Shown here piece by piece: positions 32,753-44,806 of a DNA stretch of 64,000 nucleotides. The stretch's first letter is position 1, and every line of letters begins with the position of its first letter. Source of the stretch: Costus lasius. Taxonomy: Eukaryota; Streptophyta; Magnoliopsida; Zingiberales; Costaceae. A program made the position numbers and the translations under genes. The stretch covers positions 121,660,499 through 121,724,498 of the forward strand of contig CM050446.2 of NCBI GenBank assembly GCA_027563935.2, written 5' to 3'. Under the pieces are notes generated by a model. That model ran no database searches. It saw only the letters and a list, made by a program, of their open reading frames with translations, and was not told where the DNA came from.

Positions 32753-33974
32753 GGTGAAGACACGTAGGGCGGGATGTGAGCGCGCTACGTTATGCAATGT
32801 AATTAAATAATTTAGAGCATATAAATTTTTTTGTTGGAAATTCCGTGAATTGTGATAGGTTGCTGCCCCCACAAGTGCGGGAACGGTCAGTCACGTGCTT
32901 CTCCTTCTTGCTCTTTGGCCTCATCCCCTGTTTTTTTCATTTTACTTTTAACTCTACTCCTCTTGAATACAATCACATCTCACCCCTTTTGTTCTCTTCC
33001 AAGTGCGGTTCTTGTTTCTTTCCTTCACGAGGCCATACAGTACCCATCATGTGAACAATATTATATTTGGATCAAAATGTAAATTTACCTAGTGACAAAA
33101 GTAAGAGTTGACTAGTTAACAATAATAATGAGTCCGAGATTGTAAATTATAAGATGTCTAATTTTTTTGTCAAACACTTTTTCTTCACTACTAGGCCTAT
33201 GGGACTTGGCTCAACGTGACAAGGGAGATTACTCTATTATGTACTTGGTGAAACTGTCAAAGAGTATGCATTAGTGCTGCATTGTATATATTATATAATG
33301 TAGAAACTTGTTGTTCCAGGCTAATCCATCTCCTCAGATTCTCATCTGTTTAATCACAAGAATACTTACTTGATCAAGAATGATGAGGACGGTGGGGCCC
33401 CTGTTTGGCTGTCGGGTGTCGAGACAGCGAGTCACGGGTGCCCGCCCCTTCCCTTCTTCTGGGGGGTTCTGATCTTCTGCAGATAATTGTATCTTGCATA
33501 CATATAAATATTTACACATGAACACGTACGACAAAGCCCAGCAAACTGGCTCTGGTCTTTTCGCACATGGATTGCATGTCCTGGGTACAAATATAGAATA
33601 AAAATAATTTAGCTAAAAATATATTAAATTTAAATAAAAATACTATTAGATTTAATATATTTTATATTTTTTTTTTCCGTTTATTCAACTTACATTGTAT
33701 GGTTACGAGAAGACAGCTATGTAAAAGCAGGCATAAGTCGACACATTATAATGCCTATATAAGTTTTCTAGTGTTTATTATAATGTTCATTATCATTGTC
33801 GTACTAAATACGTATTAAATAATATTAAAAATCAATAAGATTATTTTAATATGGTTAATAAACTATATAAGATAATATAATTTATCTATTTAATAAAATA
33901 AGATAAACATATTGAATAAAACAATATGCTAAATGACATTTTTAAGAAGATAACCGAAGATATATAAAAAAAAT
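32753..33974. other. Intergenic spacer upstream of the AED3-like gene
   Basis: This is AT-rich sequence holding the distal promoter of the protease. I see no protein-like frame and no clear transposon ends. 33590-33960 is almost pure A/T. Confidence 0.5.
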
Positions 33975-34727
33975 TTAATTGTTGAAACCTATAAATTGGA
34001 CACCTTGAGTTCTTTAGCTACCAAAGTAGATTCCTTGTCTCGTGAGTTGGATTCATTCAATGTTATGTTGATTCAAATTCTAACCTTGCTGTATGTGAGA
34101 TTTGTGGCATTGTGGGTCACAGTTTCACTGATTGTCAGTTAGGAACTTCCTAACCTTTTGAACCACAACGAGAATATGTTAATGTTATAGGAAACCAAAA
34201 TCAGTTAGGAACTTCCTAACCTTTTGAACCACAACGAGAATATGTTAATGTTATAGGAAACCAAAATCTTAGACCTTAGCTTGATCCTTACTCAAATACA
34301 AATAACCCCGGTTGGAGAAATCATCTTAACTTCTCCTACAAGAATAACCCCAACCCTGCTCCACAACCAAACTACAGACCACCACCTGGCTTTCAACCTC
34401 GACCCTATGCACAACAACCTCAGAAACCCAGCATGAATCCATCATGAAAAATTTCATCTCTTCTCAAACAAAAACAAATGAGAGTGTTAATGCCATAATG
34501 CGTCATATGTCAACTAGACTGGATTCCATTGATGCCCATAACAAACAACTAGATACATAGTTGGCAAATCTTGCCACCAGTTTAGCAAGACCTTCAAGTA
34601 GGTTACCTTCTCAACCTGAACAGAACCCACGAGAGAATTACAGTGCAATTATTACTTGTAGTGGTAAACAATTTGAGGAACCAAAAGTACCTGAGCCTGA
34701 TCTGAGTCCTGATGCACTTTCTTGTGG
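33975..34727 (+). mobile_element. Athila-like Ty3/gypsy gag relic
   Basis: Broken frames translate to a gag C-terminal region: KLDTLSSLATKVDSLSREL, then a zinc knuckle CEICGIVGHSFTDC (C-x2-C-x4-H-x4-C) at 34094-34136. After a shift comes DSIDAHNKQLDT, a stop, then LANLATSLARPSSRLPSQ and NPRENYSAIITCSGK. The last block matches the NP[KR]E...AI..RSGK signature of Athila/Tat gag proteins. Stops and frameshifts show it is dead. Protease and pol are missing, and tandem repeats follow directly. Confidence 0.72.
34136..34267 (+). repeat. 66-bp perfect tandem duplication in the gag relic
   Basis: The block starting CAGTTAGGAACTTCCTAACC occurs at 34136 and again at 34202, with no visible difference between copies. 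It lies right after the zinc knuckle and implies a recent slippage or unequal-exchange event. Confidence 0.95.
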
Positions 34728-34880
34728 TTAGGGACTGAAGATTGAAATTGAAGATAGAGGAAGCTTTAGGTTAGACCCGGTGACGCCCTTGTGGCTAGGG
34801 ACTGAAGATTGAAATTGAAGATAGAGGAAGCTTTAAGTTAGACCCGGTGATGCCCTTGTGGCTAGGGATTGAAGATGGAA
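34722..34880 (+). repeat. 67-bp tandem repeat, 2.3 copies
   Basis: Units begin TTGTGGNTAGGGA at 34722, 34789 and 34856. They contain GAAGATTGAAATTGAAGATA and differ at only a few bases. The array directly abuts the 3' end of the Athila-like gag relic. Confidence 0.92.
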
Positions 34881-35379
34881 GAAATCTGCTCGGCATTTTA
34901 TGCCATAAATTTATTTCTAAAAATCGTGTTAAAATTACACGTTCTGCTTTGATCGATGCTACAGTGTCAAAATTGCATGGGTTTAATTAGCTGAAAATCG
35001 TTAATGCGCTCGCAACGAAGCCCCACACCGGACCCATCTTCGTCCGCTGATGCTTCTACCGTAAGAACATGGGATCCGACCGTTGGATCTCGATGAAATC
35101 ATGCCTGTATGCTTTCCTTACGCCGGCGAAACTATAACTTAAAGGATTTGGTCATCCGATCAACGGATCGCTGGAATCGAACAAAAACGCGCCGACGACC
35201 CTGTTTCTGCCAATCTCTTTGATTCGCCTCCGATACTCCACCGGAAAGCTTCAAACTCCGGCCATGAGTCCTCCTCGGCATAAAGAAGACGCTGGCGGAG
35301 CCAATCAACTGGAGGTGCGGTGATCGGGCAACGGCGACGAACCCTAGTTTCGTCCGCCGCCGTCGTCGTCGAGAGAAAC
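34881..35379. other. Unassigned segment between repeat arrays
   Basis: This is moderately GC-rich sequence without a convincing gene. A minus-strand frame at 35132-35488 is open, but it is basic, repetitive and unlike any family I know. It probably belongs to the same retroelement-derived block. Confidence 0.4.
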
Positions 35380-35800
35380 GAAGGAAAAGAATGGACGGCT
35401 GAGATTCGTCCATGAAGTTCAACGGTTGAGATCTAAATTTGATCAACGCTCCAGATCTCTTTAGACGAAATCGGACGATCCAAATCAATTAGAATCCAAC
35501 GGATGAGATTCGTTAAAATGAAATCAACGATCCAGATTCAAAATATGATCAACGATCAAGATCACTTCAATCTTAATCGAACGGCCAAGATTAATACAAT
35601 CTAATAACTTAAATCCAACGGCCAAGATTCATCTCATGAAATGAACGGTCTAGATCTTCATAAAATCGACGCTCCAGATTATTTTGAACAAGATCGAACG
35701 GCTGATATCTAGCCAACTTAATAAATTAAAATCAACGGATTAGATTAAATCAAACTTCGATGGAACGGCTCAGATCTAAACTTCAAATGAACAGTTGTGA
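35380..35800 (+). repeat. Degenerate array of ACGGCTNAGAT-type motifs, spacing about 40 bases
   Basis: The phrases AACGGCTGAGATT, AACGGCCAAGATT, AACGGTCTAGATC and ATCAACGATCCAGAT recur roughly every 25-45 bases, separated by AT-rich linkers. The array is too diverged to give a fixed period, but the motif order is regular. Confidence 0.65.
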
Positions 35801-36600
35801 ATGATTGGAGCATAGTCAATCCGTTGACTTTCAACATGATCAAGATGTCGATCCCTATTATATCGAACCCGATCGTTTCAAATGTGGCATCCGATTTTCG
35901 ATATGAGGCTCGGAATGATACTGATTTGAATATTTAAACGAACGGTCAAGAGGAAGCTGATCTAAACTCTAAATCAATGGCTGAAATTGATTGGAGAATA
36001 TCTAAATCAATCGGTTGACCTTTGACATGATCAGGGTGTCTATTCCTACTAAGTCAGGCCTGATCTCTCCAAATATAATATCGGATTTTCTATCAGAGAC
36101 TTGAATCAAAGCAAATTGGCGAATTTAAACAAACGGTCATGATAAATCTGATCTAAACTCTAAACCAACGGCTGAAAATGATCTGGACATATCTAGATTA
36201 ATCGGTTGATGTTTCATGTGATCAAGGAGCTGATCCCTACTAAGTAGAATCTGATCTCTCCAAATATGATATCCGATTTTCGATCAGAATTTTGGATTGA
36301 AACATATATGTGAATTTAAATAAATGATCAAGATGAATTTGATCTAAAATCAACCGTTGACAATGATCTGGACATATTTAGGTCAATTGGTTGACATTTG
36401 ACATGATCAGGGAGTTGATCTCTATTAAATTGAACCTGATCTTTCCAAATATGAACTCAGATTTTTGATCCAAGTCTTGAATTAAATAGATCTATGAATT
36501 TAGATCAATGGCCATGAGAAAATCAGATATTTGATGGCCAAAGATGATTTTTGTCAACATAAGTCAAAATTAAGTCCAATCTTCCAGTTGAATATGAGCT
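35800..36600 (+). repeat. Tandem array of about four diverged ~190-bp units
   Basis: The landmark [C/T]GGTTGA...ACATGATCA...GATC, followed by ATATCCGATTTTCGATCAGA-like sequence, starts near 35821, 36012, 36203 and 36388. The spacing is 191, 191 and 185 bases. Copies differ by perhaps a quarter of their bases. Each unit also contains one copy of the ACGG...TGA motif from the preceding array, so the two arrays are related. Confidence 0.8.
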
Positions 36601-36789
36601 AATTAACTCACTCAACCTATTTTCATCAAACCATCATATCACAATATAATATTGTTTGGGAGATGCGTACGTCGATGCTTGTCATCGGGGCGTAGCTCCT
36701 CAATATGATATTGTGTACATGATGCTCCAAGATAAAATAATTATTTCTCATAATATATGGAGTTCAAATGCTCGCAAGTCATCAAGGTC

Positions 36790-37400
36790 GAGCAGAAATT
36801 AATTTCGAATGCTCACCAAGGGCTAAACCAAATCCAAATATCCAATAAGCTACTGAGGCTAGATATTTTTCAAATTGAAATATCCATTAAGCCGTCAAGG
36901 CCAGATATTTCTCAAAATCAAATACCCAATAAGCCGTTAAGGCCGAGTACTTTCCAAATCCAAATATCCAATAAGCTGCTGAGGCTGGATATTTTTCAAA
37001 TTGAAATATCCATTAAGCCGTCAAGGTCGGATATTTCTCAAAATCAAATACCCAATAAGCCGTTAAGGCCGGGTACTTTCCAAATCCAAATGTCCAATAA
37101 GCCCCTGAGGCCGGATATTTTCCAAATTGAAATATCCATTAAGCCGTCAAGGCCGGATATTTCTCAAAATCAAATACCCAATAAGCCGTTAAGGCCGAAC
37201 ACATGTCAAATACTCATAAGCCGTTAAGGCCGAGCACCTCAAATTCAAAATATTCACAAACCATCAAGGCTGAGCACAAGTCAAATTCAAATACTCATAA
37301 ATCATCAAGACCGACTATCTCAAGTTCAACTACTCAAGCCATCAAAGTCAAGCACATGCCAAATCCCAAATAAGCCATCAAGGCTGAATATTCAAAATTT
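36790..37400 (+). repeat. 42-bp minisatellite with 126-bp higher-order period
   Basis: The basic unit (CCAATAAGCCGTTAAGGCCG plus TATTTTCCAAATC-like sequence) is 42 bases. Three successive variant units form a 126-bp block that repeats about three times between 36840 and 37200, followed by diverged copies to about 37400. Because 42 is a multiple of three, one frame stays open (36757-37227) with a repeated peptide such as NKPLRP...FQIQI. I read that as a by-product of the period rather than as a gene. Confidence 0.9.
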
Positions 37401-39059
37401 TAGTTGTTCATGAGCCATGTACTGATACGACATTTATAAAATATTTTTGCCCTCCAATTTGTGGAATGTTGTTTATTATATAGATCTCTTAATCAAAGGT
37501 ACCCTAATTTTAGGGGTAATTAACAATGAGCGCTTGCGTACATTGGAAGCCAGAACCCATTAAACAAAAATCCTTATTAATTTAAGGTGAATTTGAAAAG
37601 GTCAATTACATTTAAACATGACAAAAAATGACCCCACATAAATTATATTTTTAAAAAATTTAGAAAAATAGAACTCAGAGCAGCGTTGTAGTTTGTCCTT
37701 AAGTGAAAATCTAAGCTCTCGTGCGAGCTAATTCTAGATTGAATACCAGAGGATACAACCAGGTACTTCTCTTCTACGAGCACGATTATGAAAAAATTGA
37801 TCGGATATCTCTTTTAACAATGAATAATAAAATACGAATATCCAAGAAAAATCAAACAAAATTGAAGAACAAGAAAGGGGAAGTAAGAATAAAAAAAATC
37901 TCATGAGATAATCTCATCCATCTCATGAGATTTTTCAAGCTTTTAAAAGCTTCTTAGTAATTTTAGCATTTAATGCTAACATAAATTTATTTATTTTTTA
38001 ATTTTTTTCAACACCCTTGTCACCCTTAGTTCATCTTACTAATTATCAACACTTAGTGATTAAGAATTACTTGAAAGTTCTTATCAAATTTCTTTTAGAC
38101 CATTGGAAGTTGAGGTGTTTGTGATGATAATCAACATGCTTCTACACACGTGTATAGTTCCATGTATTTGACTGGGGGCAATTGCCCTACTCAAATTTAC
38201 AAACACCTATAAATTGCATGCACTCAAAAACTATATCAATGAGAGGCAATAGCAAGTTAGACCACTCAAGATAAGCTATTCTCCTTTCATATTTGCACCC
38301 ATAACCAAACACCCATGATCTTACACTTTTTATTACTACTATCTATAGATTATCCACATGACTTGAGAATCAAAGGGAGCATGCCTAGGAAAATCCTCGG
38401 CTATTCCTCTTCTTTCAAGTGGTAAAGAGCTTCTGGTAGTAGCTCTATTGGTCTTAAATGAGATTTGATTCATCAATATCTACAAATAAAGTTGACTATA
38501 ACCTTGATTTGGACGGCTATAATTTGTCTCACATCAACAAAAATGTGTGCCTCCACCAATCATTCTGTCAAGTCATATGTCGAATGGTTAGATAATAGTT
38601 CTGCATAGCTACATTATTTAATGCATAGTTATCTATGCATATTAAGAGAGTGTTGTATTTCTTTAGATGAAAGAACATCAAAGTGCATAATAGGGCTTTT
38701 GTTACTGGTGTAACAATAAAAAGAAAAAAAAATATATATACCACTTTATATTACTGTATGCGTGTGGGTGTACAATAAATCGATTTTGATTTTATATGGG
38801 ATAATTCGCTGTTCGCCTGTGATTTTGATGTGCCTGTCACTCTACAGCCGATTTTTTCTCTCTCCTATTTCTTCCTTTGCAGCTTTCGTCGCTCACACAA
38901 GCTTCTGTTTTCTTCTCTTAGTCACGTTGCTGTAGACCTCGATGTGCTCGACGTAGCTCCGCCCTTTTCCGTTTCTCCGGCTGACGAGACGTGGCTAGAA
39001 GAAAGGCGGCCATAACCCTAACTCCGTTGATGTTGTTTCTCTCATCCTCTAGCTCTGGC
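37401..39059. other. Intergenic DNA, nothing recognised
   Basis: AT-rich sequence. There is a short palindromic patch around CTCATGAGAT at 37903-37943. A slightly GC-richer stretch at 38810-39030 with a 61-codon frame looks like a leader or gene remnant, but no protein family is recognisable. Confidence 0.45.
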
Positions 39060-39286
39060 GCTTGCCATTAAGCTTGGGTGAGGTTGCGACAAGATCTTAA
39101 TTGTTTTCTATCTATTTTGACCGGTTCTGATGACAGCCCGTGTGAGGTTATTATGGAGGATGAGTATGTATATCTGGTGCTTGCCATTAAGCTTGGGTGA
39201 GGTTGCGACAAGATCTTAATTGTTTTCTATCTATTTTGACCGGTTCTGATGACATCCCGTGTGAGGTTATTATGGAGGATGAGTAT
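39060..39286 (+). repeat. 119-bp tandem duplication
   Basis: The block GCTTGCCATTAAGCTTGGGT starts at 39060 and again at 39179, and the copies run in parallel to about GAGGATGAGTAT. They differ at very few positions (for example GACAGCCC against GACATCCC), so the event is recent. Confidence 0.95.
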
Positions 39287-41459
39287 ATCACATGCAAAAA
39301 AAGTACCTGTGGTGCTTCATGATAGATTACATTAGATATTTGACATTTTTTTCTTAATAAATATTGCACCATATACTTATATCTTTACTTAACCCTTCTT
39401 ACTAATAACCCTTGCTTGCATATTTTATTTTAGGTATTGGCGTGGGTCTGTTGCGGGCGAATCAGTCATAGATAGATAGTGATAGATGACTGCCGATATT
39501 GTTATTTATACATTATTGTTGCATATGAATGATTTGGCCATGTGATTGATGTATTGTCCTATTGATATTGACGGATGTTGTTTGATATATATAGAGTTTA
39601 TTGTTGTTGATTTCTGATTTACATAGTTGGGTTGCGCTGATTTAGTAGGCCCAAATTTTCATACTTCGCTGGTGGGCCATTGGCTAGGGCCTAGTAACTG
39701 TCGGGGCATGATAGCTTTAGATGACTGGGTCATTGCTTCCAATAATTCATATAGTTTCTTTTATAACTCCATAAGTTTTAGGGATAACCTTCTATACAAT
39801 GGGCACATAGAAACATGTGTTTTAATATCAATTCTAGTTAGTGATCAACGGTGCACTGAGGAACCATCTTAGCTAGCATAGTTAGCAATTTAAGAGTTTA
39901 TTCTTTGAGCATAACCTCAAATAATTAGGAATATCAATGCTATGGTTGGGTTCCAACTCAAACAACTTGCTAGAAAAGTTTCCTAACCATGTCATTTTCC
40001 CTTCCATAGAGCAATAATTGAAGGCATAACATTGCTTTCTTGGTCACTATCTTATTTGTCCTTTGACATTTTGTGTCGCACTAAAGGATAGGAGATGAAA
40101 TAGGGGCACTTCTCATCTAAAAGAAAGCATTATTCAAGTGTGGAGTCACTCACACCTTTACAACTTGAATGAGGTTAATATTTACTATGACATTGAAGTC
40201 TATCTAGTGGTATGATTGATAAATTTTAGCATATGTTTTTATGTCATTTTAATGTAATTTCATGAATAATTTACCTATTAATATATTTACTTCATTTGAC
40301 ATTATATACATAAGAAAGATATGGATATACATAAATTAAAATGTTTTTGTTCCTTGAGCTCGAGCTGAGAAAACCACCTATACATTTCTAGAGCAGATCA
40401 TTTATGTACATTTACCCCAGTGAACTATCAATCGAATCGTTGCAATTGATGTTCAATTTCAAAGGGAAGGAAGAGATCTTCATTTTGTAAAACATCTTAA
40501 GAGTAAAATAACCAAATGACTTATTATAAATTTATTGTATAATAAATGAATAGTAAATATTTTTATATTATTTAAAATAATCATATCATTTTTCTCTTGT
40601 AGTCTTTTTTTTAAAACCATTTAAAATAAATTAAATTCAGAGCAAAATATTTATCAAATCACATTAAATTGATAACATAATTATTAGCTATTTAACTAAC
40701 CTTTAGCTAAATTACATGACCTCTAAAGGGATTCAATTGATTTTTGTTAGCACCTTTCTCGTCAGATATTGTAAAAGTATTTCTAGTGAGTAGAAGGGTC
40801 CAATCGATTTAACTCAAATTGAGCCGGTTTAACTTTGTTGAATTTTTTAAACTGAAACTAATGTTTTTAAAAAAAATTGAACCAAATTTCTTGGATTTAG
40901 TTTGGCTCGTTTTGGGTTAAACCAAATATATATTTAAAATATTATTATTATATATATCAATTTTAAATAAAATAATAGTATAACATAATTATTTATGTAT
41001 AATATAAAAATAATTATTAAAATTTTAATTTATTGGATTCAATTTAAAATTTTAGTGTTGAATTATTATTTTTTAAAAATAAATTGAACCAAACCACACT
41101 CAATAAGATTAGATAGAAATGAAACCAAATCGAATCAGTTTGAATATGAATCTAAGTCAAATAAAAATTTACAATTTAATTTTATTTAATATTTAACCGA
41201 AAATTGAACACTCATGTAAATTTGCATATGTGCAATTTTTAAAAATTTAATTCAAGAAATAGGTGAATAAGTATCTTGGAACTAACTCACTTAAATAGAG
41301 CGTCTTAATCATCGTGGATCCGAATCATTATAGTGCGAATCTTAAGGCACTACATGGGTCATTCTTCTTTTTTCTTTTTTTTTTTGTTTGATCGCAGGTC
41401 AAAAATTAGAGAAAAGTTTTTTAGAGAATACCCGACTAGGAAAATTCCAGCATGACACC
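39287..41459. other. Intergenic AT-rich DNA, nothing recognised
   Basis: I see no protein-like frame, RNA gene or clear transposon ends. A purine/pyrimidine-rich section around 40800-41200 contains repeated GAACCAAA/GAATCAATTT-like phrases and may be an old repeat. Confidence 0.45.
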
Positions 41460-41750
41460 CATTTTCATAAATTTTTTTTAATTATTTTTTATAAAAATAT
41501 TTTATACACTCTAAGCTATTCAATGATACTAATATTATTATGAATAAAATTACATACAATTAAAAATTAATCTAAATATTTTACATAAAAATATTTTTTT
41601 ATATATAAAATATTTAAATTAATTTTTTATTATGTATAATTTTATTTATAATAATATTGGTACTATTGGATAGCTTAGGAGATGTAGATTATTTTGATAA
41701 AAAAAATTTTTAAGGTGAGTATTCCATTGTAAAAAAATTTTCAAAAAATT
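41460..41750. mobile_element. Foldback MITE related to the one in URB2 intron 7
   Basis: The left arm contains TATACACTCTAAGCTATTCA then ATGATACTAATATTATTAT. The right arm holds the complement (ATAATATTGGTACTATTGGATAGCTTAG). The same landmarks (CTAAGCTA..CAATG.TA.TAATATT) occur in the 25990-26347 element, so both seem to be one family. The ends here are eroded and I could not fix a target duplication, so the borders are approximate. It lies about 40 bases upstream of the DUF620 TATA box. Confidence 0.6.
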
Positions 41751-41789
41751 TAAGGTGTTTTGAGATAAATGACCCTGACGGGCCCTTCG

Positions 41790-41796
41790 TATAAAG
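41790..41796 (+). promoter_or_regulatory. TATA box of the DUF620 gene
   Basis: TATAAAG, followed by a GTGCATGCG patch resembling an RY element, lies about 245 bases before the ATG. A start near 41820 would give a leader of about 215 bases, rich in CT repeats. Confidence 0.6.
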
Positions 41797-42034
41797 GTGC
41801 ATGCGCTCATCCATCCCAACGCTCTCCCACATTCCATTCACCAAAAACAACCCTTCCCGTTCTCTCTCTCCCTCGTTATTCCCACAATAGCAGCAGTACC
41901 AAAGAAGAAAGCTGTGGCGAAGGCTTCAATCTTCCCCTGAGCCTCGCTCTTTCTCTATCTCCATCTCAATCTATCTACCTAGCTTCCATCTCTGATTAAT
42001 CGCTAACAATTCATTACCACAATCGTTTAATTTG

Positions 42035-44315
42035 ATGAGAAAATTGTGCCCTAACTTTGATCGCGAAGATGGGCTCGACACGGTGCTGGAGGTGCCAATC
42101 CCAGAGGAGATGCTCGAAGGCGTGCAGGGCGGAGGCGATGATCGGTCGCAAAGCATGAGCACCTGGCTCAAGAAACAAGCCTTCGACCACGCCACCGACG
42201 CTCCCGTCCAACCTTCTGGCAGCCACAATAATGATCTGCAGCTTCTCCTCAATGTCGTCGGCTCCCCGCTCCTCCCTTGCCCCATCGCCGTTGATCGAGC
42301 TTTCAGCCGCTCCGTCCGAGACAACTCCGTTGTAATATCTCTCTCCCTCCATCCATCACATATATATCATCCGATATATGAATATCGTATGACTTTTTAC
42401 CTTAAGATTTGTAATTTCAGATGTTTGAATGGTCGAAATGCAATTCTCGATAAGGTTTCTACGCAAATACCTTATCTAAAAATTTTACATAAAAGACATC
42501 TATAAATTATAAATCTTAGAAATATCAAGTCCACATATGGATACTTTTTATTGGATAGATTTTACTTTAGTACCAATAATATTCTCATTGTGATAATGGG
42601 GTATATCATTCTTAGACTTGAGGTTTGCATAGATTTTTTACATGACTAGTCATATACTTTTGATAAAAATCTGATATTACCTACAACTAGTTGATCATAA
42701 AAGTTATAATTATGTATGTGATGAATTATAGAGAGAAATATAAATAATCAAGAGAGAATTTATCCCCCATACCATTGATTAATGAGACTAAAAATATATG
42801 GTCATGCTTAAATAAATGAATATGAGATATCAATTATATTTGTTAAATTAGTCTTCTTAGAAATTAAGATACAAAATGACTAAACTATACAAGTACAACA
42901 TGTTCCATTGTATTTAGATATCAAAAATAAAGATATTAAAGTACATAAGAACATTATCAAAGTAAAGTTATTTTAAATTTTGACATTGACTTAAGTGACA
43001 ATGAAATATTACTAAACATTGATAACTATTTATGATATCATAATAGGATTATAACTTTACTACTAACATCACAAGAACCTAATAGGCTACACAATTAGAT
43101 TGAATTGAAAGCTCAATTATGGTAAGTGACATGATAATTATAATAATCAATTAGATTTGGGGAGTGGGACATGGTAAAAAGGAGCTTCAATGTAAGCTTT
43201 AATCCAATTTATGAATTGATTTGAGAATTATAGAATATTTCAAAACCTACATGACAGAGCCTCAATTATGGCACTAAAAATTTTCTCATCTTAGTTACAA
43301 TCATCCCCATTGTATCTGACACTAAAAATTTTCCTGTGCTTTGTGTTCCTGAAAGCAATCATCGACGGCTAAGTACATTATCCAGCAGTACATTGCAGCC
43401 ACCGGAGGCCAGGCGGCGCTGACGTCGGCGAACAGCATGTACGCCGTGGGCAAGGTGCACATGAGCGCATCAGAGTTCCACATCGGCGACCAGAGCGTGG
43501 CCGCTAAGGGCAGCGGCGAGATCGGAGGATACGTGCTGTGGCAGAAGAGCCCGGATGTCTGGTACTTCGAGCTTATCATGGCCGGCAATAAGATGAGCGC
43601 CGGCTGCGACGGCAAGGTCGCATGGAAGCAGTCGGCGTCGGAGCAGTCGCATGCCTCACGAGGCCCGCCAAGGCCTCTTCGGCGTTCTCTCCAGGTTGGC
43701 TCCACTAATTGCTTCTGGCTAAAGAGTCTTATAAGAAAGAACAAATTTGATTAAGACATTTGTGATTTGCCCTTTATCACATGTCCAACAAGGCTCGTTG
43801 AATGCTTACAGGGTCTCGATCCGAGGTCTACGGCTAACCTCTTCGCTGACGCGATGTGCATCGGCGAGAAGATCATCAACGGCGAGGAGTGCTTCATCCT
43901 GAAGCTGGAGACGAACGCCGCTACCCTCAAGGCGCGGAGCACCGCCAGCTTCGACATCATCCACCACAAAGTGTGGGGCTTCTTCAGCCAGCGCACCGGC
44001 CTGCTCATCCAGCTGGAGGACACGCACCTGCTCCGCATGAAGGCCGGCCGCCGCGGCGAGAGCATCTTCTGGGAGACGACCATGGAGTCCACCTTGGAGG
44101 ACTACCGCTTCGTCAACGGCATCAACATCGCGCACGGCGGCCGCACGATCGTCACGCTGTTCAGGTACGGCGAGGGGTCGGTCAACCACAAGAGGAAGAT
44201 GGAGGAGACGTGGACGATCGAGGAGGTGGACTTCAACCTCTGGGGCCTCTCCATGGAGTGTTTCCTGCCGCCGGCCGACCTCAAGAGGGACCAAGATGGG
44301 ATCGATGCCATGTAG
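42035..44315 (+). CDS. DUF620-family protein, 3 exons, 379 aa
   Basis: Exons: 42035-42331, 43356-43694, 43812-44315. Both introns are phase 0 and GT-AG. The N-terminus MRKLCPNFDREDGLDTVLEV, then PIPEEM, is diagnostic of plant DUF620 proteins. Exon 2 carries YIIQQYIAATGG, GGYVLWQKSPDVWYFELIM and SHASRGPPRPLRR, and exon 3 starts GLDPRSTANLFADAMCIGE. The C-terminal half ends with WTIEEVDFNLWGLSMECFLP. I chose the ATG at 42035 because it gives the family N-terminus. No signal peptide or membrane segment is seen, so it is probably soluble. Molecular function is unknown in the family. Exons are GC-rich while the 1024-base first intron is AT-rich. Confidence 0.92.
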
Positions 44316-44806
44316 GGTGAATCAACTCTCACCCTGCAGCTACCGTCCTTGGTTTTTGTATGAGGGTGTTCAGAAACGTTGAGATTTTTGGTGTCATTCT
44401 AAAAGGACATATTTTTTTTAAATAAGCAACAAATTGATATTCTTCCGCCATTAATCTAACTCAACTAGGGAGTTCCAGAAATGTATCAATAGAATCCAGA
44501 ATCAAAAGAAGAATCAAGCCAGATTGACAGTGAGTACCACTCACACCTACTCATCCATAATTAACAGAAGAAAAAAAAAGAGAATTTCATGTTCTGACTA
44601 TAGTCGTCAACTGAGTTTTATGTTGCCAATCTGTCCTACAACTACAAGAAAGGGAATTTAGAAGAGAGACAGCTACCCTCCATCTACCTAATATTCCAAT
44701 TTCCACCCTGGCAGCCAAATGGAATCGATTCCTTTTGCCACACAAAACAAGAACATAGACAAGCTCAGAAATGCTTCTGTACCAAAATCACATCCTTGCA
44801 CTGAAT
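44316..44806. other. Convergent 3' flanks of DUF620 and PDCB-like genes
   Basis: The two genes are tail to tail with 491 bases between stop codons. I see only 3' untranslated sequence and no additional gene. Confidence 0.6.

Noticed and set aside
32060..32872. 270-codon minus-strand frame rich in Pro/Ser
   Set aside because: It is a shifted-frame shadow of the aspartic protease gene, whose own frame has a signal peptide and both catalytic motifs.
36757..37400. Regularly spaced repeats resembling a CRISPR array
   Set aside because: The units are head-to-tail without unique spacers, and the genome is a plant; this is a minisatellite.
43806..44320. Long minus-strand and alternate-frame ORFs over DUF620 exon 3
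   Set aside because: The plus-strand frame matches DUF620 across three exons; the others are GC-driven shadows.
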